Positions 18,081-26,122 of a stretch of DNA of 64,000 nt are shown here, one piece after another. The stretch's first letter is position 1. Each line of letters begins with the position of its first letter. The stretch comes from CAYQLT01 sp964418425 (GTDB lineage: Bacteria; Bacillota; Limnochordia; Limnochordales; Geochordaceae). The position numbers and the translations under genes were made by a program. The DNA lies in the NCBI GenBank assembly GCA_964418425.1, contig CAYQLT010000006.1:1-64000 (forward strand), given 5' to 3'. Below the pieces are notes generated by a model, which was not told the origin of the DNA, made no database searches, and saw nothing but the letters and a program-made list of their open reading frames with translations.

Positions 18081-20195
18081 TTACAGGACCACGGCCACCT
18101 CGTCCCGATCCGCCGCCCGGATGGCCTCGCCCACCAGCTGTTCGATACGGGGGTCGCCCTGCGCCGCCAGGCGCAACTGCCGAAGCAGGTCGATCCCCCG
18201 GCGCATGGCGAACACGAAGTCGCCCTCGTCGGTTCCCGTCCCCCGCAGGCACTCTTCGAGGGGATCGCCCGACGCCCACCGAAGCGTGGCATGCAGCAGG
18301 TGCGGCCCAAAGCGCACCGTCGAAAAGCCCAGCACGGAGCGCTCGACCTGGGCCACCGCACGCATCGTCTGATACAGGGGCCCAAGCCACGGCGGCAGGC
18401 GCGCCGGGGGCACCTCGGTTCGCCTGGGCTCGTAGTCCATCCCCACCGCCACCGCCAGCAGCTGCTCGGGCTGCAGCCTGCGCAGGTAGCCGTCGGCCAA
18501 AAGCTCGGTCACCAGAAGCTCCTGGATGTGGATGCGGCAGCCCAGCTCGCCCCGGGAGGTGAGCTGGCCGTCTCGCACGTAGTCCAGCTCGGAGAGCACC
18601 CGGCGGCGGCGCTCGAACTCCATCTCGTACGCCTCGGGCCCGGGCAGTCGCTCCAGCTCGGCCTGCAGGGCGAACAGGCGGCGTCGCAGGCGCCGACGCA
18701 CCCTGGCGGGCAGGTCGGCCCCGTGGGCCCCGTCAAGCTGCCCCTGCACCGAATCGATGGCTTCCTGCAGACGGCGGCGGGCGGCCTGGGACTGAAACGC
18801 CGAGAAGTTGCGCCTCAAAAGGGCTCGGATCTCCGTATCGGTGAAGCGGCGCGTGAGGTTCAAGACGCTGTTGTAGCTGAGAGTGAACTGGCTTTTCAGC
18901 GGCTCCACGTCGGCTTCGTCGAGGGTGGGGATCTCGTCGGCCCGGATCTCGTTGAGGTCCACGGCCGCAAAGACGAACCCGCGCTCGTCGATGCCCCGCC
19001 GCCCGGCGCGCCCGGCCATCTGAAAGTACTCCCGGTTGGTGAGCGGTCGGTAGTCCACGCCATCGTATTTGCGCAGCGAGCCGAAGAAGACGGTACGGCA
19101 GGGGAAGTTCACCCCCACCGCGAAGGTCTCGGTGCAAAAGAGCACCCATAGCAGCCGCCGCTCGAACAGTTCCTCGACGGCGTCCTTGACCGCGGGCAAA
19201 AGCCCGGCGTGGTGGAACCCGACCCCCCGTTCCCAGAGCCCCAGGTAGTCCATGGCACGCCGGGCCGCCGCCTGCGGGTACGGAGCCACCGTCTGCTCCA
19301 CCACCTGCCGCACCTGCGCCTTTTCGGCCGCGCTGAGGAAGTCCCGGGACCGGGCCAGCTGTTCGGCGTACACCTCCGTCATGCGGCGGCTGAAGACGAA
19401 AAAGAGCGCCGGCAGCCGGTGGTCGCCTGCCTCCTCCAGAAGCGCCATCGGGTCCACCGGGGGGTAGCGGAGGGCCGGCCCGAAGGCCGACAGCCGCCGC
19501 CCCCTTGGCCACAGACCCCCACGGGCCTCCAGGCGGCGGGCATGGCGGATGAGGCGGCTGCGGGAGCAGATTCCCAGGGACGGCTCGTACAGATGGTGTT
19601 CCAGGGGGACGGCGCGCTCGTGGTGGTACACCACGTGAACCGGCCGGCCGTGCACGCTTTCTATCCAGTCCGCCAGCTCCCGGGCGTTGGGTATGGTCGC
19701 CGACAGCCCCAGGAACCGGACCGAGGGCGGCAGGAAGAGCAGGCTCTCCTCCCACACGAACCCTCTCTCCGGGTCGTCGATGTAATGGATCTCGTCGAAG
19801 ATGACCCAACCCACCGCCTCCAGGCGCTCGGGCTGCAAGTGCAGGAGGTTGCGGAACACCTCGGTGGTCATGATGGCCACCGGAGCGTCGGGGTTGATGA
19901 CCACATCCCCCGTCAGGATGGCCACCTCGGAAGCCCCCAGCAGGCGCTTGAACTCCTTGAACTTCTGGTTGGAGAGGGCCTTGATGGGAGCCGTGTAGAT
20001 GACCCGAACACCTTTTTGGTGGGCCATCTCGATGACGTAGTCGGCCACCAGCGTCTTTCCGGTACCCGTGGGGGCCGCGACCAGGGTGGACATGCCGGCC
20101 TCCACCGCGCTGATGGCTTCCCGCTGGAAAGGGTCGAGCACGTAACCCCTGTAGGTTTTCGGGGCCCGGTCCAGCTGCACCGGCGGCGCCTTCAC
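18081..20195 (-). CDS. Ski2/Mtr4-like DEAD-box superfamily 2 helicase
   Basis: 704 residues from a GTG at 20195 that overlaps the upstream stop as GTGA; the longer frame to 20258 lies inside the neighbour. Helicase motifs appear in order: DPFQREAI (Q-like), APTGTGKT (Walker A), DEIHYIDD (DEIH box), LSATIPN (III), FVFSRRMTEV (IV), ETFAVGVNFPCRTVFF (V) and QMAGRAGRRG (VI). The C-terminal 250 residues contain an arginine-rich coiled segment. Bacterial relatives such as actinobacterial HelY are presumed RNA helicases; an RNA-decay or ribosome-related role is inferred only from this similarity. Confidence 0.88.
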   Translation of the reverse strand: MKAPPVQLDRAPKTYRGYVLDPFQREAISAVEAGMSTLVAAPTGTGKTLVADYVIEMAHQKGVRVIYTAPIKALSNQKFKEFKRLLGASEVAILTGDVVINPDAPVAIMTTEVFRNLLHLQPERLEAVGWVIFDEIHYIDDPERGFVWEESLLFLPPSVRFLGLSATIPNARELADWIESVHGRPVHVVYHHERAVPLEHHLYEPSLGICSRSRLIRHARRLEARGGLWPRGRRLSAFGPALRYPPVDPMALLEEAGDHRLPALFFVFSRRMTEVYAEQLARSRDFLSAAEKAQVRQVVEQTVAPYPQAAARRAMDYLGLWERGVGFHHAGLLPAVKDAVEELFERRLLWVLFCTETFAVGVNFPCRTVFFGSLRKYDGVDYRPLTNREYFQMAGRAGRRGIDERGFVFAAVDLNEIRADEIPTLDEADVEPLKSQFTLSYNSVLNLTRRFTDTEIRALLRRNFSAFQSQAARRRLQEAIDSVQGQLDGAHGADLPARVRRRLRRRLFALQAELERLPGPEAYEMEFERRRRVLSELDYVRDGQLTSRGELGCRIHIQELLVTELLADGYLRRLQPEQLLAVAVGMDYEPRRTEVPPARLPPWLGPLYQTMRAVAQVERSVLGFSTVRFGPHLLHATLRWASGDPLEECLRGTGTDEGDFVFAMRRGIDLLRQLRLAAQGDPRIEQLVGEAIRAADRDEVAVVL

Positions 20196-20722
20196 GCCCC
20201 ATCCCCCGCCGGACGGCCCGGTCGTGCGTCCGGCATCCGGTGGGCCAGGCGGGCGCACGCGGCGGCCACCACCGCCGCCAGGATGTCGTCCAGAAACGTG
20301 TTGACGCGGTTTTCCCCTGCCGGCATGGCCTGGAGGAGCTCTGCCGGCGGCTCCTCGTCCAGGAAGCCGAAGTTGGACAACCCGATGCTGCCGTATGCGT
20401 TGACGATGGTCAGCGCGAGCACCTCGTCAACCCCGTACAGGGGCGGATTGCGGCGCAGGATGCTGGCCAGCGGCTCGTCGAGCCGCCCCTCCTCCGCCAT
20501 GATGTCCAGCGTCAGGCCCGTCAAGATGGCATACTGTACCTCTCGCTTGTCCACCACGTGGTTGACGCTCTCACGGCACATCTCCAGCGTCAGGCTTTCT
20601 ACGTACGGCTGCTGCAGGCGATACACCAGGCGGGCGAGAGGCTCCAGATCCACCCCCCGCATCGCCAGAAGGGCCCGCGCCGTCGAAGGAAGCACGTGAG
20701 CTGCCACGTATGAACACCTCAC
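20192..20722 (-). CDS. PgpA/YutG-family phosphatidylglycerophosphatase-like protein
   Basis: Up to 176 residues resembling B. subtilis YutG and the PgpA family: YGVDEVLALTIVNAYGSIGLSNFGFLDE and the acidic NTFLDDILAAV near the C-terminus match that family's conserved blocks. Classical PgpA dephosphorylates phosphatidylglycerophosphate at the membrane, but YutG proteins lack strong transmembrane helices and their activity is less certain. The listed GTG is the first in frame; a second GTG at 20707 has a better spaced TGAGGTG and may be the real start. Confidence 0.72.
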   Translation of the reverse strand: MRCSYVAAHVLPSTARALLAMRGVDLEPLARLVYRLQQPYVESLTLEMCRESVNHVVDKREVQYAILTGLTLDIMAEEGRLDEPLASILRRNPPLYGVDEVLALTIVNAYGSIGLSNFGFLDEEPPAELLQAMPAGENRVNTFLDDILAAVVAAACARLAHRMPDARPGRPAGDGA

Positions 20723-20823
20723 CGCATCCTACCACAGGGCGGCCCGTGGGAAAAGCCACTGGCAAGCTGCGCTGCCGGAGCGAGCCGGCCGCCCATGCGC
20801 AAGCTCGGCAAGGGGAGTTGCGC

Positions 20824-20852
20824 TTGACCCCACCCCACACCGCCCATATACT
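20824..20852 (+). promoter_or_regulatory. Promoter of the cupredoxin-bc complex operon
   Basis: TTGACC (20824-20829), a 17-bp spacer and TATACT (20847-20852) form a strong sigma-A-type promoter on the plus strand. The expected start is near 20859, giving a 5' leader of about 90 nt before the cupredoxin TTG codon. It lies in the divergent region between the PgpA-like gene and the respiratory operon. Confidence 0.78.
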
Positions 20853-20949
20853 TTCTGAGGACCGGCGGCGGCACCAGGGGTGGCGGCACGCTTCGCCTGC
20901 AAGTCCACGGCACAGGCACCGGATAGACCTGGAAAGGTGGGTTCCGGGC

Positions 20950-21435
20950 TTGGTTCATTCGCGCTTTCGCGCACCCCTCACACTGGCCGCCATGCTGGTC
21001 GGTCTCTCCTTGGTGGTTGCCGCCTGCGGCGGCGGCCGCAAGGAGGAGACTCGCTCGTCGGGAGCAGGCCCCGCTTCACCGGCCACCACGGCTCCCGCAC
21101 CGTCGGCTTCCGCTCCGTCTCCGCAGGCAGCGCCGGGCGGAGAGCTGAGCCTCACGATGCTGGCCACTGACGAGGGAGGGCGCTTCCGCTTCGAGCCCAG
21201 CGTCATCGAGGTCAGGCCCGGCCAGCGGGTGAGCCTGAAGGTGAGCAACACCGGGCTGAGCGCCCATGACCTCGTGATATCCAGGGTAAACGTGGAAACC
21301 GGCCAGCTCAATCCGGGCGAGGAGAAAGTGGTGACCTTCACGGCCCCCAGCCAGCCCGGCGAGTACGAGTTCATATGCTCGGTGCCGGGCCACGCCCAGC
21401 TTGGCATGACCGGCAAGCTGATCGTAAAGCGCTAG
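20950..21435 (+). CDS. Cupredoxin lipoprotein (plastocyanin-like electron carrier)
   Basis: 161 residues from a TTG at 20950 (GGAAAGGTGG upstream). A short basic segment, hydrophobic helix and lipobox VVAAC predict lipidation and anchoring on the outer face of the membrane, followed by a Ser/Pro/Ala linker. The C-terminal 95 residues are a single cupredoxin domain with type 1 copper ligands: His in SAHDLVI, Cys and His in FICSVPGH, and Met in GMTG. Its place at the head of the bc operon suggests it takes electrons from the Rieske/cytochrome c arm. The start is inferred; the frame is open further upstream but without lipoprotein logic. Confidence 0.87.
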   Translation: MVHSRFRAPLTLAAMLVGLSLVVAACGGGRKEETRSSGAGPASPATTAPAPSASAPSPQAAPGGELSLTMLATDEGGRFRFEPSVIEVRPGQRVSLKVSNTGLSAHDLVISRVNVETGQLNPGEEKVVTFTAPSQPGEYEFICSVPGHAQLGMTGKLIVKR

Positions 21436-21511
21436 GGCGCTCGCAGGCGACACGGCGTCGGCCGCCGTGGACAGCCCGGTGGTAGCCCGGGGCCGGCCCG
21501 GGCCGGGCGGC

Positions 21512-21536
21512 GGCCGGCGCCAAAGTGGCGCCGGCC
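21512..21536 (+). other. Stable intercistronic hairpin between cupredoxin and cytochrome b genes
   Basis: GGCCGGCGCCA pairs perfectly with TGGCGCCGGCC around a three-base loop, an 11-bp stem, in the 126-bp gap between the two genes. No U run follows, so it is not a typical terminator. It is placed to act as an mRNA-processing or stability element giving the cupredoxin cistron a different abundance from the bc genes. That role is inference. Confidence 0.6.
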
Positions 21537-21561
21537 CTGGAGCTCCGAGGAGGGGCAGGTC

Positions 21562-22329
21562 ATGTCGTTGCTCCAGTGGGTAAAGTCGACGCGCGTCTTC
21601 AGGTCCATCTACCGGGAGGGGTACCCCGACTCGCCCCGTCGCCGCGTGGCCGTTATCCTCAACAGCCTGGCCCTGCACCTGCACCCGGTCCGCATCCCTC
21701 GGCGGGCTACGCGGGTGACGTACACCTGGGGCCTGGGCGGGTTATCGGCATATATGTTCGTGATCCTGACCCTGACCGGCGTGTACTTGATGTGGTACTA
21801 CATCCCCAGCACCGACCAGGCTTACTGGTCCATCCGGTTCATCGAGACAGAGGTCACCTTCGGCCAGTTCATGCGCAACCTTCACCGCTGGGCTGCCCAC
21901 GCGATGGTGATCCTGGTCTTCCTGCACATGTGCCGGGTCTTCTACACGGGAGCCTACAAGCCGCCTCGGGAGTTCAACTGGGTCATCGGCGTGGTGCTGC
22001 TCACCATCACCTTCCTGCTGAGCTTCACCGGCTACCTGCTGCCGTGGGACCAGCTGGCGTACTGGGCCATCACGGTCGGCACCAACATGGGCGGCTCCAC
22101 GCCTTTCATCGGCGATCAGGTACGGCTGCTGCTCCTGGGCTCGTATGACATCGGGCAGTCCACGCTCATCCGCTGGTACACCCTGCACGTGATCTTCCTG
22201 CCCCTGGCCACCATCGTGCTCATGTCGCTCCACTTCTGGCGGGTTCGTAAGGACGGCAACATCTCTACCCCGGTCTACGAGGACGAGCCGGCACCGCCAC
22301 CCTATCCCCCGGTTCTGCAGGAGGAGTGA
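21562..22329 (+). CDS. Cytochrome b6-type subunit of the menaquinol:cytochrome c oxidoreductase
   Basis: 255 residues with four transmembrane helices, carrying the four heme-b ligands H108 and H122 (LHRWAAH...LH) and H209 and H224. The 15-residue spacing of the second pair is the b6 rather than the bc1 pattern. A basic N-terminal extension of about 50 residues precedes helix A. The position corresponding to the b6 cysteine that anchors heme cn/ci is occupied by Gly57/Trp56 (TYTWGLGG), so that heme should be absent or bound differently. A good Shine-Dalgarno (GGAGGGG) precedes the ATG. Located in the cytoplasmic membrane. Confidence 0.93.
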   Translation: MSLLQWVKSTRVFRSIYREGYPDSPRRRVAVILNSLALHLHPVRIPRRATRVTYTWGLGGLSAYMFVILTLTGVYLMWYYIPSTDQAYWSIRFIETEVTFGQFMRNLHRWAAHAMVILVFLHMCRVFYTGAYKPPREFNWVIGVVLLTITFLLSFTGYLLPWDQLAYWAITVGTNMGGSTPFIGDQVRLLLLGSYDIGQSTLIRWYTLHVIFLPLATIVLMSLHFWRVRKDGNISTPVYEDEPAPPPYPPVLQEE

Positions 22330-22335
22330 GCCCTT

Positions 22336-23139
22336 ATGGCCAAAGAGCTCGCCACACGCCCCGGGGTCGCGCCGAGCCCCGCCAGGCCGGCTGAGGTTAA
22401 GCCAGGCCGCCTGGATCCGGACGAAAAGGTACACGTCTGGCCATACCTGGTGCGGATCGAGTTCATCGGCGCGCTGCTCTACCTTTTCCTGCTGTCGCTC
22501 ATGTCGGCGGTGATCGATGCGCCGCTGGCATCCCTCGCCAACCCGGACCTGACGCCCAACCCGGCCAAGGCGCCGTGGTACTTCCTGGGTCTGCAGGAGC
22601 TTTTGCTGCACATGGATAAGGCACTGGCCGGCGTCATCGTGCCCGGCGCCGTGCTTTTCCTCCTGGCCACCATCCCATACATCGACCACCGCCGCAAGGG
22701 CACCGGGATATGGTTTTACAGCCCCAAGGGCGTACCCATCACCCTGTTCAGCCTGCTGTACACCACGGTGTGGAATGTGGGGCTCATCCTGCTGGACGAG
22801 TTCATGATGGTGCCCGATGACTCGGGGGGCCATGGAGTCGCACCGCTGATGCGCTTCTGGCTGCGCTCGGCTCGAGCCGCCGGGTGGCTTCCGATAGGGG
22901 ATGGGACCATCAACGCCGTGGCCAACGTGGTGGTTCCCACCCTCATCATGCTCTTCGTGCCCACATCCCTGGCGGTCATCCTGCGGCGGCGGTGGCAGGC
23001 GGATACCCGGGAGACCATCATCGGGCTGTTCAGCTTCTTCGTCGCCTCTTTCGTGGTGCTGACGGTGGTGGGCACCGCGTTTCGGGGCGAAGGGATGCGC
23101 CTGATGTGGCCGTGGGAGGTTGGCGCCGCCAACGAGTAA
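22336..23139 (+). CDS. Subunit IV of the cytochrome bc complex
   Basis: 267 residues with several hydrophobic helices, separated from cytochrome b6 by 6 nt. The KAPWYFLGLQELL segment corresponds to the Qo-site PEWY region; the Glu of PEWY is replaced by Ala, as in several menaquinol-oxidising complexes. Additional C-terminal hydrophobic segments (VVVPTLIMLFVP and FFVASFVVLTVVG) extend it beyond plain PetD. It forms the second half of the split cytochrome b with the previous gene. Confidence 0.9.
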   Translation: MAKELATRPGVAPSPARPAEVKPGRLDPDEKVHVWPYLVRIEFIGALLYLFLLSLMSAVIDAPLASLANPDLTPNPAKAPWYFLGLQELLLHMDKALAGVIVPGAVLFLLATIPYIDHRRKGTGIWFYSPKGVPITLFSLLYTTVWNVGLILLDEFMMVPDDSGGHGVAPLMRFWLRSARAAGWLPIGDGTINAVANVVVPTLIMLFVPTSLAVILRRRWQADTRETIIGLFSFFVASFVVLTVVGTAFRGEGMRLMWPWEVGAANE

Positions 23140-23183
23140 GCGGGGCGTCGAGCGGCAAGTGCAGGAGGAGGGCCTGTTACGTC

Positions 23184-23873
23184 ATGGCAGAGGAGAAGCA
23201 GGATAGCCGAAGTCCCAGGTCGGTCTCCCCGGAAGACCGCAAATCCCCGGCGCGCTCGCAGCCCGTCACCCGAGAGACGCGCGCCGCAGCACAACCGTCG
23301 GCCGCGCCCGACGGGCCCACGGCCGCCCCGGCAGCGACCACGCCCCCGGCCTCGCCGGCGGCGTCGGGCGCGGGCGCGCCCCGGCCTCGGGCGAGCATCC
23401 CTCGCGACCCGGTGCAGAGCCGACGGTACTTAATGCGGTGGGCCATGTGGGGTTCCGCTTTCATCTTCTTCGCCCAAAGTGCTCTGGCCAGCCTGGCCAT
23501 GTTCTGGCCCCGCCGCATCACGGGCTTCGGCTCCAAGATCGACGCCGGGCCCGTCGCGGACTACCCGATTGGGTCGGTCACCAAGTTCCGGGACGGCAAG
23601 TTCTGGCTGTCCCGGCTGGATACGGGGGTCATCGCGCTGTACTGGCGGTGCACCCACCTGGGCTGCACGGTGCCGTGGCGCCCGGACGAGGATCGTTTTC
23701 ACTGTCCGTGCCACGGCTCCATCTACGAACGCACCGGCCAAAACATCGCGGGCCCGGCCCCGCGGCCCCTGGATTACATGGCCATCGAGATCGTGCGGGG
23801 GAGGATCATCGTCAACACCGGCGACATCCGCCAGCGGGAGCGGCATCTCCCCCAGCACGTCACCCCGGTCTGA
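23184..23873 (+). CDS. Rieske iron-sulfur protein of the bc complex
   Basis: 229 residues. Residues about 1-75 are a Pro/Ala/Ser-rich cytoplasmic extension, then a single transmembrane helix (WAMWGSAFIFFAQSALASL), then the soluble Rieske domain with CTHLGC and CPCHGS providing the 2Cys-2His [2Fe-2S] ligands and the disulfide. The ATG at 23184 is preceded by GGAGGAGG about 13 nt upstream. It follows subunit IV after 44 bp. The long disordered N-terminus is unusual; most Rieske proteins begin near the helix. Confidence 0.93.
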   Translation: MAEEKQDSRSPRSVSPEDRKSPARSQPVTRETRAAAQPSAAPDGPTAAPAATTPPASPAASGAGAPRPRASIPRDPVQSRRYLMRWAMWGSAFIFFAQSALASLAMFWPRRITGFGSKIDAGPVADYPIGSVTKFRDGKFWLSRLDTGVIALYWRCTHLGCTVPWRPDEDRFHCPCHGSIYERTGQNIAGPAPRPLDYMAIEIVRGRIIVNTGDIRQRERHLPQHVTPV

Positions 23874-23916
23874 GCCAGGGGTTCGGTGTGAGGGCTGAGG
23901 GAAGAGGTGGCAAGCA

Positions 23917-24030
23917 TTGAGGGTATCCGAGTCGGTGGAGCTGCTGCTGGTCTTTGTGCTGGTGATTCTTGCAGAGGCGGGGCTGTACTTCCTGGACCGA
24001 TGGATCCACGCGGAGGACCAGGAAAACTGA
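23917..24030 (+). CDS. 37-residue single-helix membrane peptide in the bc operon
   Basis: A TTG at 23917 with AGGTGG about 7 nt upstream opens a 37-codon frame ending at TGA 24030. The peptide begins MRVSESVELLLVFVLVILAEA and continues with a short charged tail (DRWIHAEDQEN), the profile of a small single-pass subunit like PetL, PetG or PetN of b6f complexes. It fits exactly between the Rieske stop and the Shine-Dalgarno region of the cytochrome c gene. No homologue can be named from memory, so identity as a bc-complex subunit is inference from position and topology. Confidence 0.62.
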   Translation: MRVSESVELLLVFVLVILAEAGLYFLDRWIHAEDQEN

Positions 24031-24082
24031 GGAGGGACCGACCACTCAACGCCGCAACGGCCGGGGGAGGAGTCAAAGCTCG

Positions 24083-24922
24083 GTGCGAGGCAGAACTTAT
24101 CTGGCCGTCATCGTACTCAGCTGGGCCCTTGTCGTGCTGTGGGCCGTCTATTGGGGTCTGGAGGGCCGCCGCATGGAGGCCACCGCTCGCGCGTACACGG
24201 AGCAGCTGATCGCGCAGGGCACCATCCTCTACGCCGAAAACTGCGTCATCTGCCACGGCCCCTTGGGCGAAGGTGTGGTCGGCCCTCGGTTGAGCCGCCA
24301 GGAGTTTCGCGGCGATCCCAATCAGGATCGGGAGACCTATGACCTTCTTTACAACACCGTGAGCCGAGGGCGCCCCGGGTCGGTGGTTCCCCGCTGGCAA
24401 CAGCTTCCCAACGGCGAGCTGGCGTCCTTCACCCAGATGCCTGCCTGGAGCACCGCCCACGGAGGACCCCTCAACGAGCAGGGGCTTCGTGCCATCGTCT
24501 ACTTCTTGATGGCGGGAAAGTGGTCCGAGGTCAACGCCCACATCCCGCCCGCGAAGGTAGACGGCGAACTCCCCGACGCCCGGGGGGTGCCTGCGGAGAT
24601 CAACGAGGCGGGCAAGCGCCTGGTGCGGGAGAAGCTATGCATCACGTGCCACACGCTGGGTTCCACCGGCGGCAAGATCGGCCCGGACCTGACCTATGTG
24701 GGCGCCTGGGGCGTGGACGCTGCCTTCCTCAAGGAGTGGATCAGCGATCCGCCCGCCAAGGCTAACCGGGCACCCGTGTGGTTCTCCAATTACGGCGGGA
24801 TCGACAGCTCGGGTACCCCGTCGGGCGTGCGCATCGACTACGGTCCGACGGTGATGCCCAAGCTTCCCATGACCGAGGAGGAGCTGGACATCCTGGTTCA
24901 GTACCTGCTGGGGCTGAAGTGA
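24083..24922 (+). CDS. Membrane-anchored diheme cytochrome c
   Basis: 279 residues from a GTG at 24083 (GGAGGAG upstream). An N-terminal anchor helix (LAVIVLSWALVVLWAVYWG) is followed by two class I cytochrome c domains with CVICH near residue 54 and CITCH near residue 187. Axial methionines are plausible in the TQMPAW and TVMPKLPM segments. The arrangement resembles the diheme PetA of heliobacteria rather than the subunit IV-cytochrome c fusion of Bacillus. It should accept electrons from the Rieske cluster outside the membrane. Confidence 0.9.
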   Translation: MRGRTYLAVIVLSWALVVLWAVYWGLEGRRMEATARAYTEQLIAQGTILYAENCVICHGPLGEGVVGPRLSRQEFRGDPNQDRETYDLLYNTVSRGRPGSVVPRWQQLPNGELASFTQMPAWSTAHGGPLNEQGLRAIVYFLMAGKWSEVNAHIPPAKVDGELPDARGVPAEINEAGKRLVREKLCITCHTLGSTGGKIGPDLTYVGAWGVDAAFLKEWISDPPAKANRAPVWFSNYGGIDSSGTPSGVRIDYGPTVMPKLPMTEEELDILVQYLLGLK

Positions 24923-26052
24923 CGGAGTCGATGGGAGCTGTGGCCGCGCGCATCGTGGCGGCGGGTGGCTGCGCTTTGGCATCGGGCAGCCTGTTTCGGG
25001 CCGCCGCCTCTACCGGCCAGGGGGCCTTCCGCATGGGGGCCACCCTTCTCCTGGTGGCCACGGGCCTTCTGCTTGCCTCGGCCACCGAGCGCTGGCAGCT
25101 TCAGGAGGCGCTGAGGGCCCTGGAGCAGGCACTGGCGGCCCTGCCGTCCACGGTGATGGTGCTTCGCCTGCCGGCGGGCGCCTCGCGGCGTATGGGGTGG
25201 GCGGCAGGCTATGTCCTGGCGGGGGCGGGCGGGGCCATGGTGCTGGCCGCGTTGCCCATCTCCCAGGCTGCCTGGGGGACCCTGGCCCGGCGCACGCTCA
25301 AGGCTCGCGCCGGCTCCATCCGCCTCGCGGTCCAACAGCTTCGCCGCCACACCCTGGCAGGCGCCGGGTCGCCCGACGACGGCGGCAACGACCGTCCGCC
25401 CCAGCGCTTCTACGGGGTGGCCCTGCTTTTGCGGCGGCGCTGCGGCCGTGCGGAACGGGAGGTGCTGGAGGGCGAGCGAATCGGGGCGTACAATATCGAG
25501 CACCTCGGCGCGGTGGCGAAGGTACTGGAAGCGGCCCCCACGCCTGCGGCCGAGGGCGTACAGGCTCGCCCGGCTTCCCTGATCGCCGGCCCCGTGGCTC
25601 GGGCTGCAGCCTGCCTGTGGGATGCCCGGCCCCTCAACGGCCCGGTGGCGGTGGGCACGGGCGCCCGGGAAGGGGAGGGTAGCGGTGGCCCACTTCATCA
25701 CCGACCGGTGCATCGGCTGCACCGCATGCGTCAACGTCTGTCCGGTGGATTGCATCACCGGCGAGCGGGATGTGGTCCATGTCATCGACGACGCCCGGTG
25801 CATCGACTGTCACGCCTGCGCCTACATCTGCCCCGTGGAGGCTATCACCGACCGCTACGGTCGCACTGTCCCCCGCATCAAGAAGCGGGCGGAATGGCCC
25901 AAGCCCGTCATCGACCCTGTTCACTGCACCGGCTGCAACTTCTGTGTGGATGTGTGCCCCTTCGATTGTCTTACCCTGGAGGGCGGGGGACCCTTCTTCG
26001 GCGTGGCGGTTCTCAAGGATCCCAAGTCCTGCGTCAGCTGCGGCTTGTGTGA
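24919..26052 (+). CDS. Unknown membrane-associated protein; coding character ends near 25680
   Basis: Starts at a GTG overlapping the cytochrome c stop as GTGA. The frame has convincing composition to about 25680 (roughly 255 residues) with two hydrophobic stretches (ATLLLVATGLLLAS and GYVLAGAGGAMVLAALP) and an Arg-rich C-terminal half. I recognise no family. No stop occurs where expected; the frame stays open 368 bp into the polyferredoxin gene and ends only at 26052, where the translation looks like shadow sequence. A TAG at 25680-25682 in the neighbouring frame sits just before the polyferredoxin start, so a one-base indel near the end of this gene is likely. Confidence 0.5.
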   Translation: MTESMGAVAARIVAAGGCALASGSLFRAAASTGQGAFRMGATLLLVATGLLLASATERWQLQEALRALEQALAALPSTVMVLRLPAGASRRMGWAAGYVLAGAGGAMVLAALPISQAAWGTLARRTLKARAGSIRLAVQQLRRHTLAGAGSPDDGGNDRPPQRFYGVALLLRRRCGRAEREVLEGERIGAYNIEHLGAVAKVLEAAPTPAAEGVQARPASLIAGPVARAAACLWDARPLNGPVAVGTGAREGEGSGGPLHHRPVHRLHRMRQRLSGGLHHRRAGCGPCHRRRPVHRLSRLRLHLPRGGYHRPLRSHCPPHQEAGGMAQARHRPCSLHRLQLLCGCVPLRLSYPGGRGTLLRRGGSQGSQVLRQLRLV

Positions 26053-26122
26053 GGATGTGTGTGCGAAAGGCGCGATCGTGGTTCCACCTCCTCGGCTGCT
26101 GGTGGAGGCCGGTCTCGCCTGA
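25685..26122 (+). CDS. Polyferredoxin with four [4Fe-4S] clusters
   Basis: 145 residues from a GTG at 25685 preceded by GGGGAGGG. Four complete CxxCxxCxxxC motifs follow in order: CIGCTACVNVC, CIDCHACAYIC, CTGCNFCVDVC and CVSCGLCEDVC. The protein is thus two bacterial-type two-cluster ferredoxin modules in tandem joined by a basic linker (IKKRAEWPKP). It has no signal peptide, so it should be cytoplasmic or peripheral. A low-potential four-cluster electron wire coded with a bc complex is unusual and may connect cytoplasmic donors to the membrane system; this is inference. Confidence 0.88.
   Translation: MAHFITDRCIGCTACVNVCPVDCITGERDVVHVIDDARCIDCHACAYICPVEAITDRYGRTVPRIKKRAEWPKPVIDPVHCTGCNFCVDVCPFDCLTLEGGGPFFGVAVLKDPKSCVSCGLCEDVCAKGAIVVPPPRLLVEAGLA

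Noticed and set aside
24139..24342. Short plus-strand frame within the cytochrome c gene
   Set aside because: Out-of-frame shadow; the CxxCH frame is clearly the coding one.
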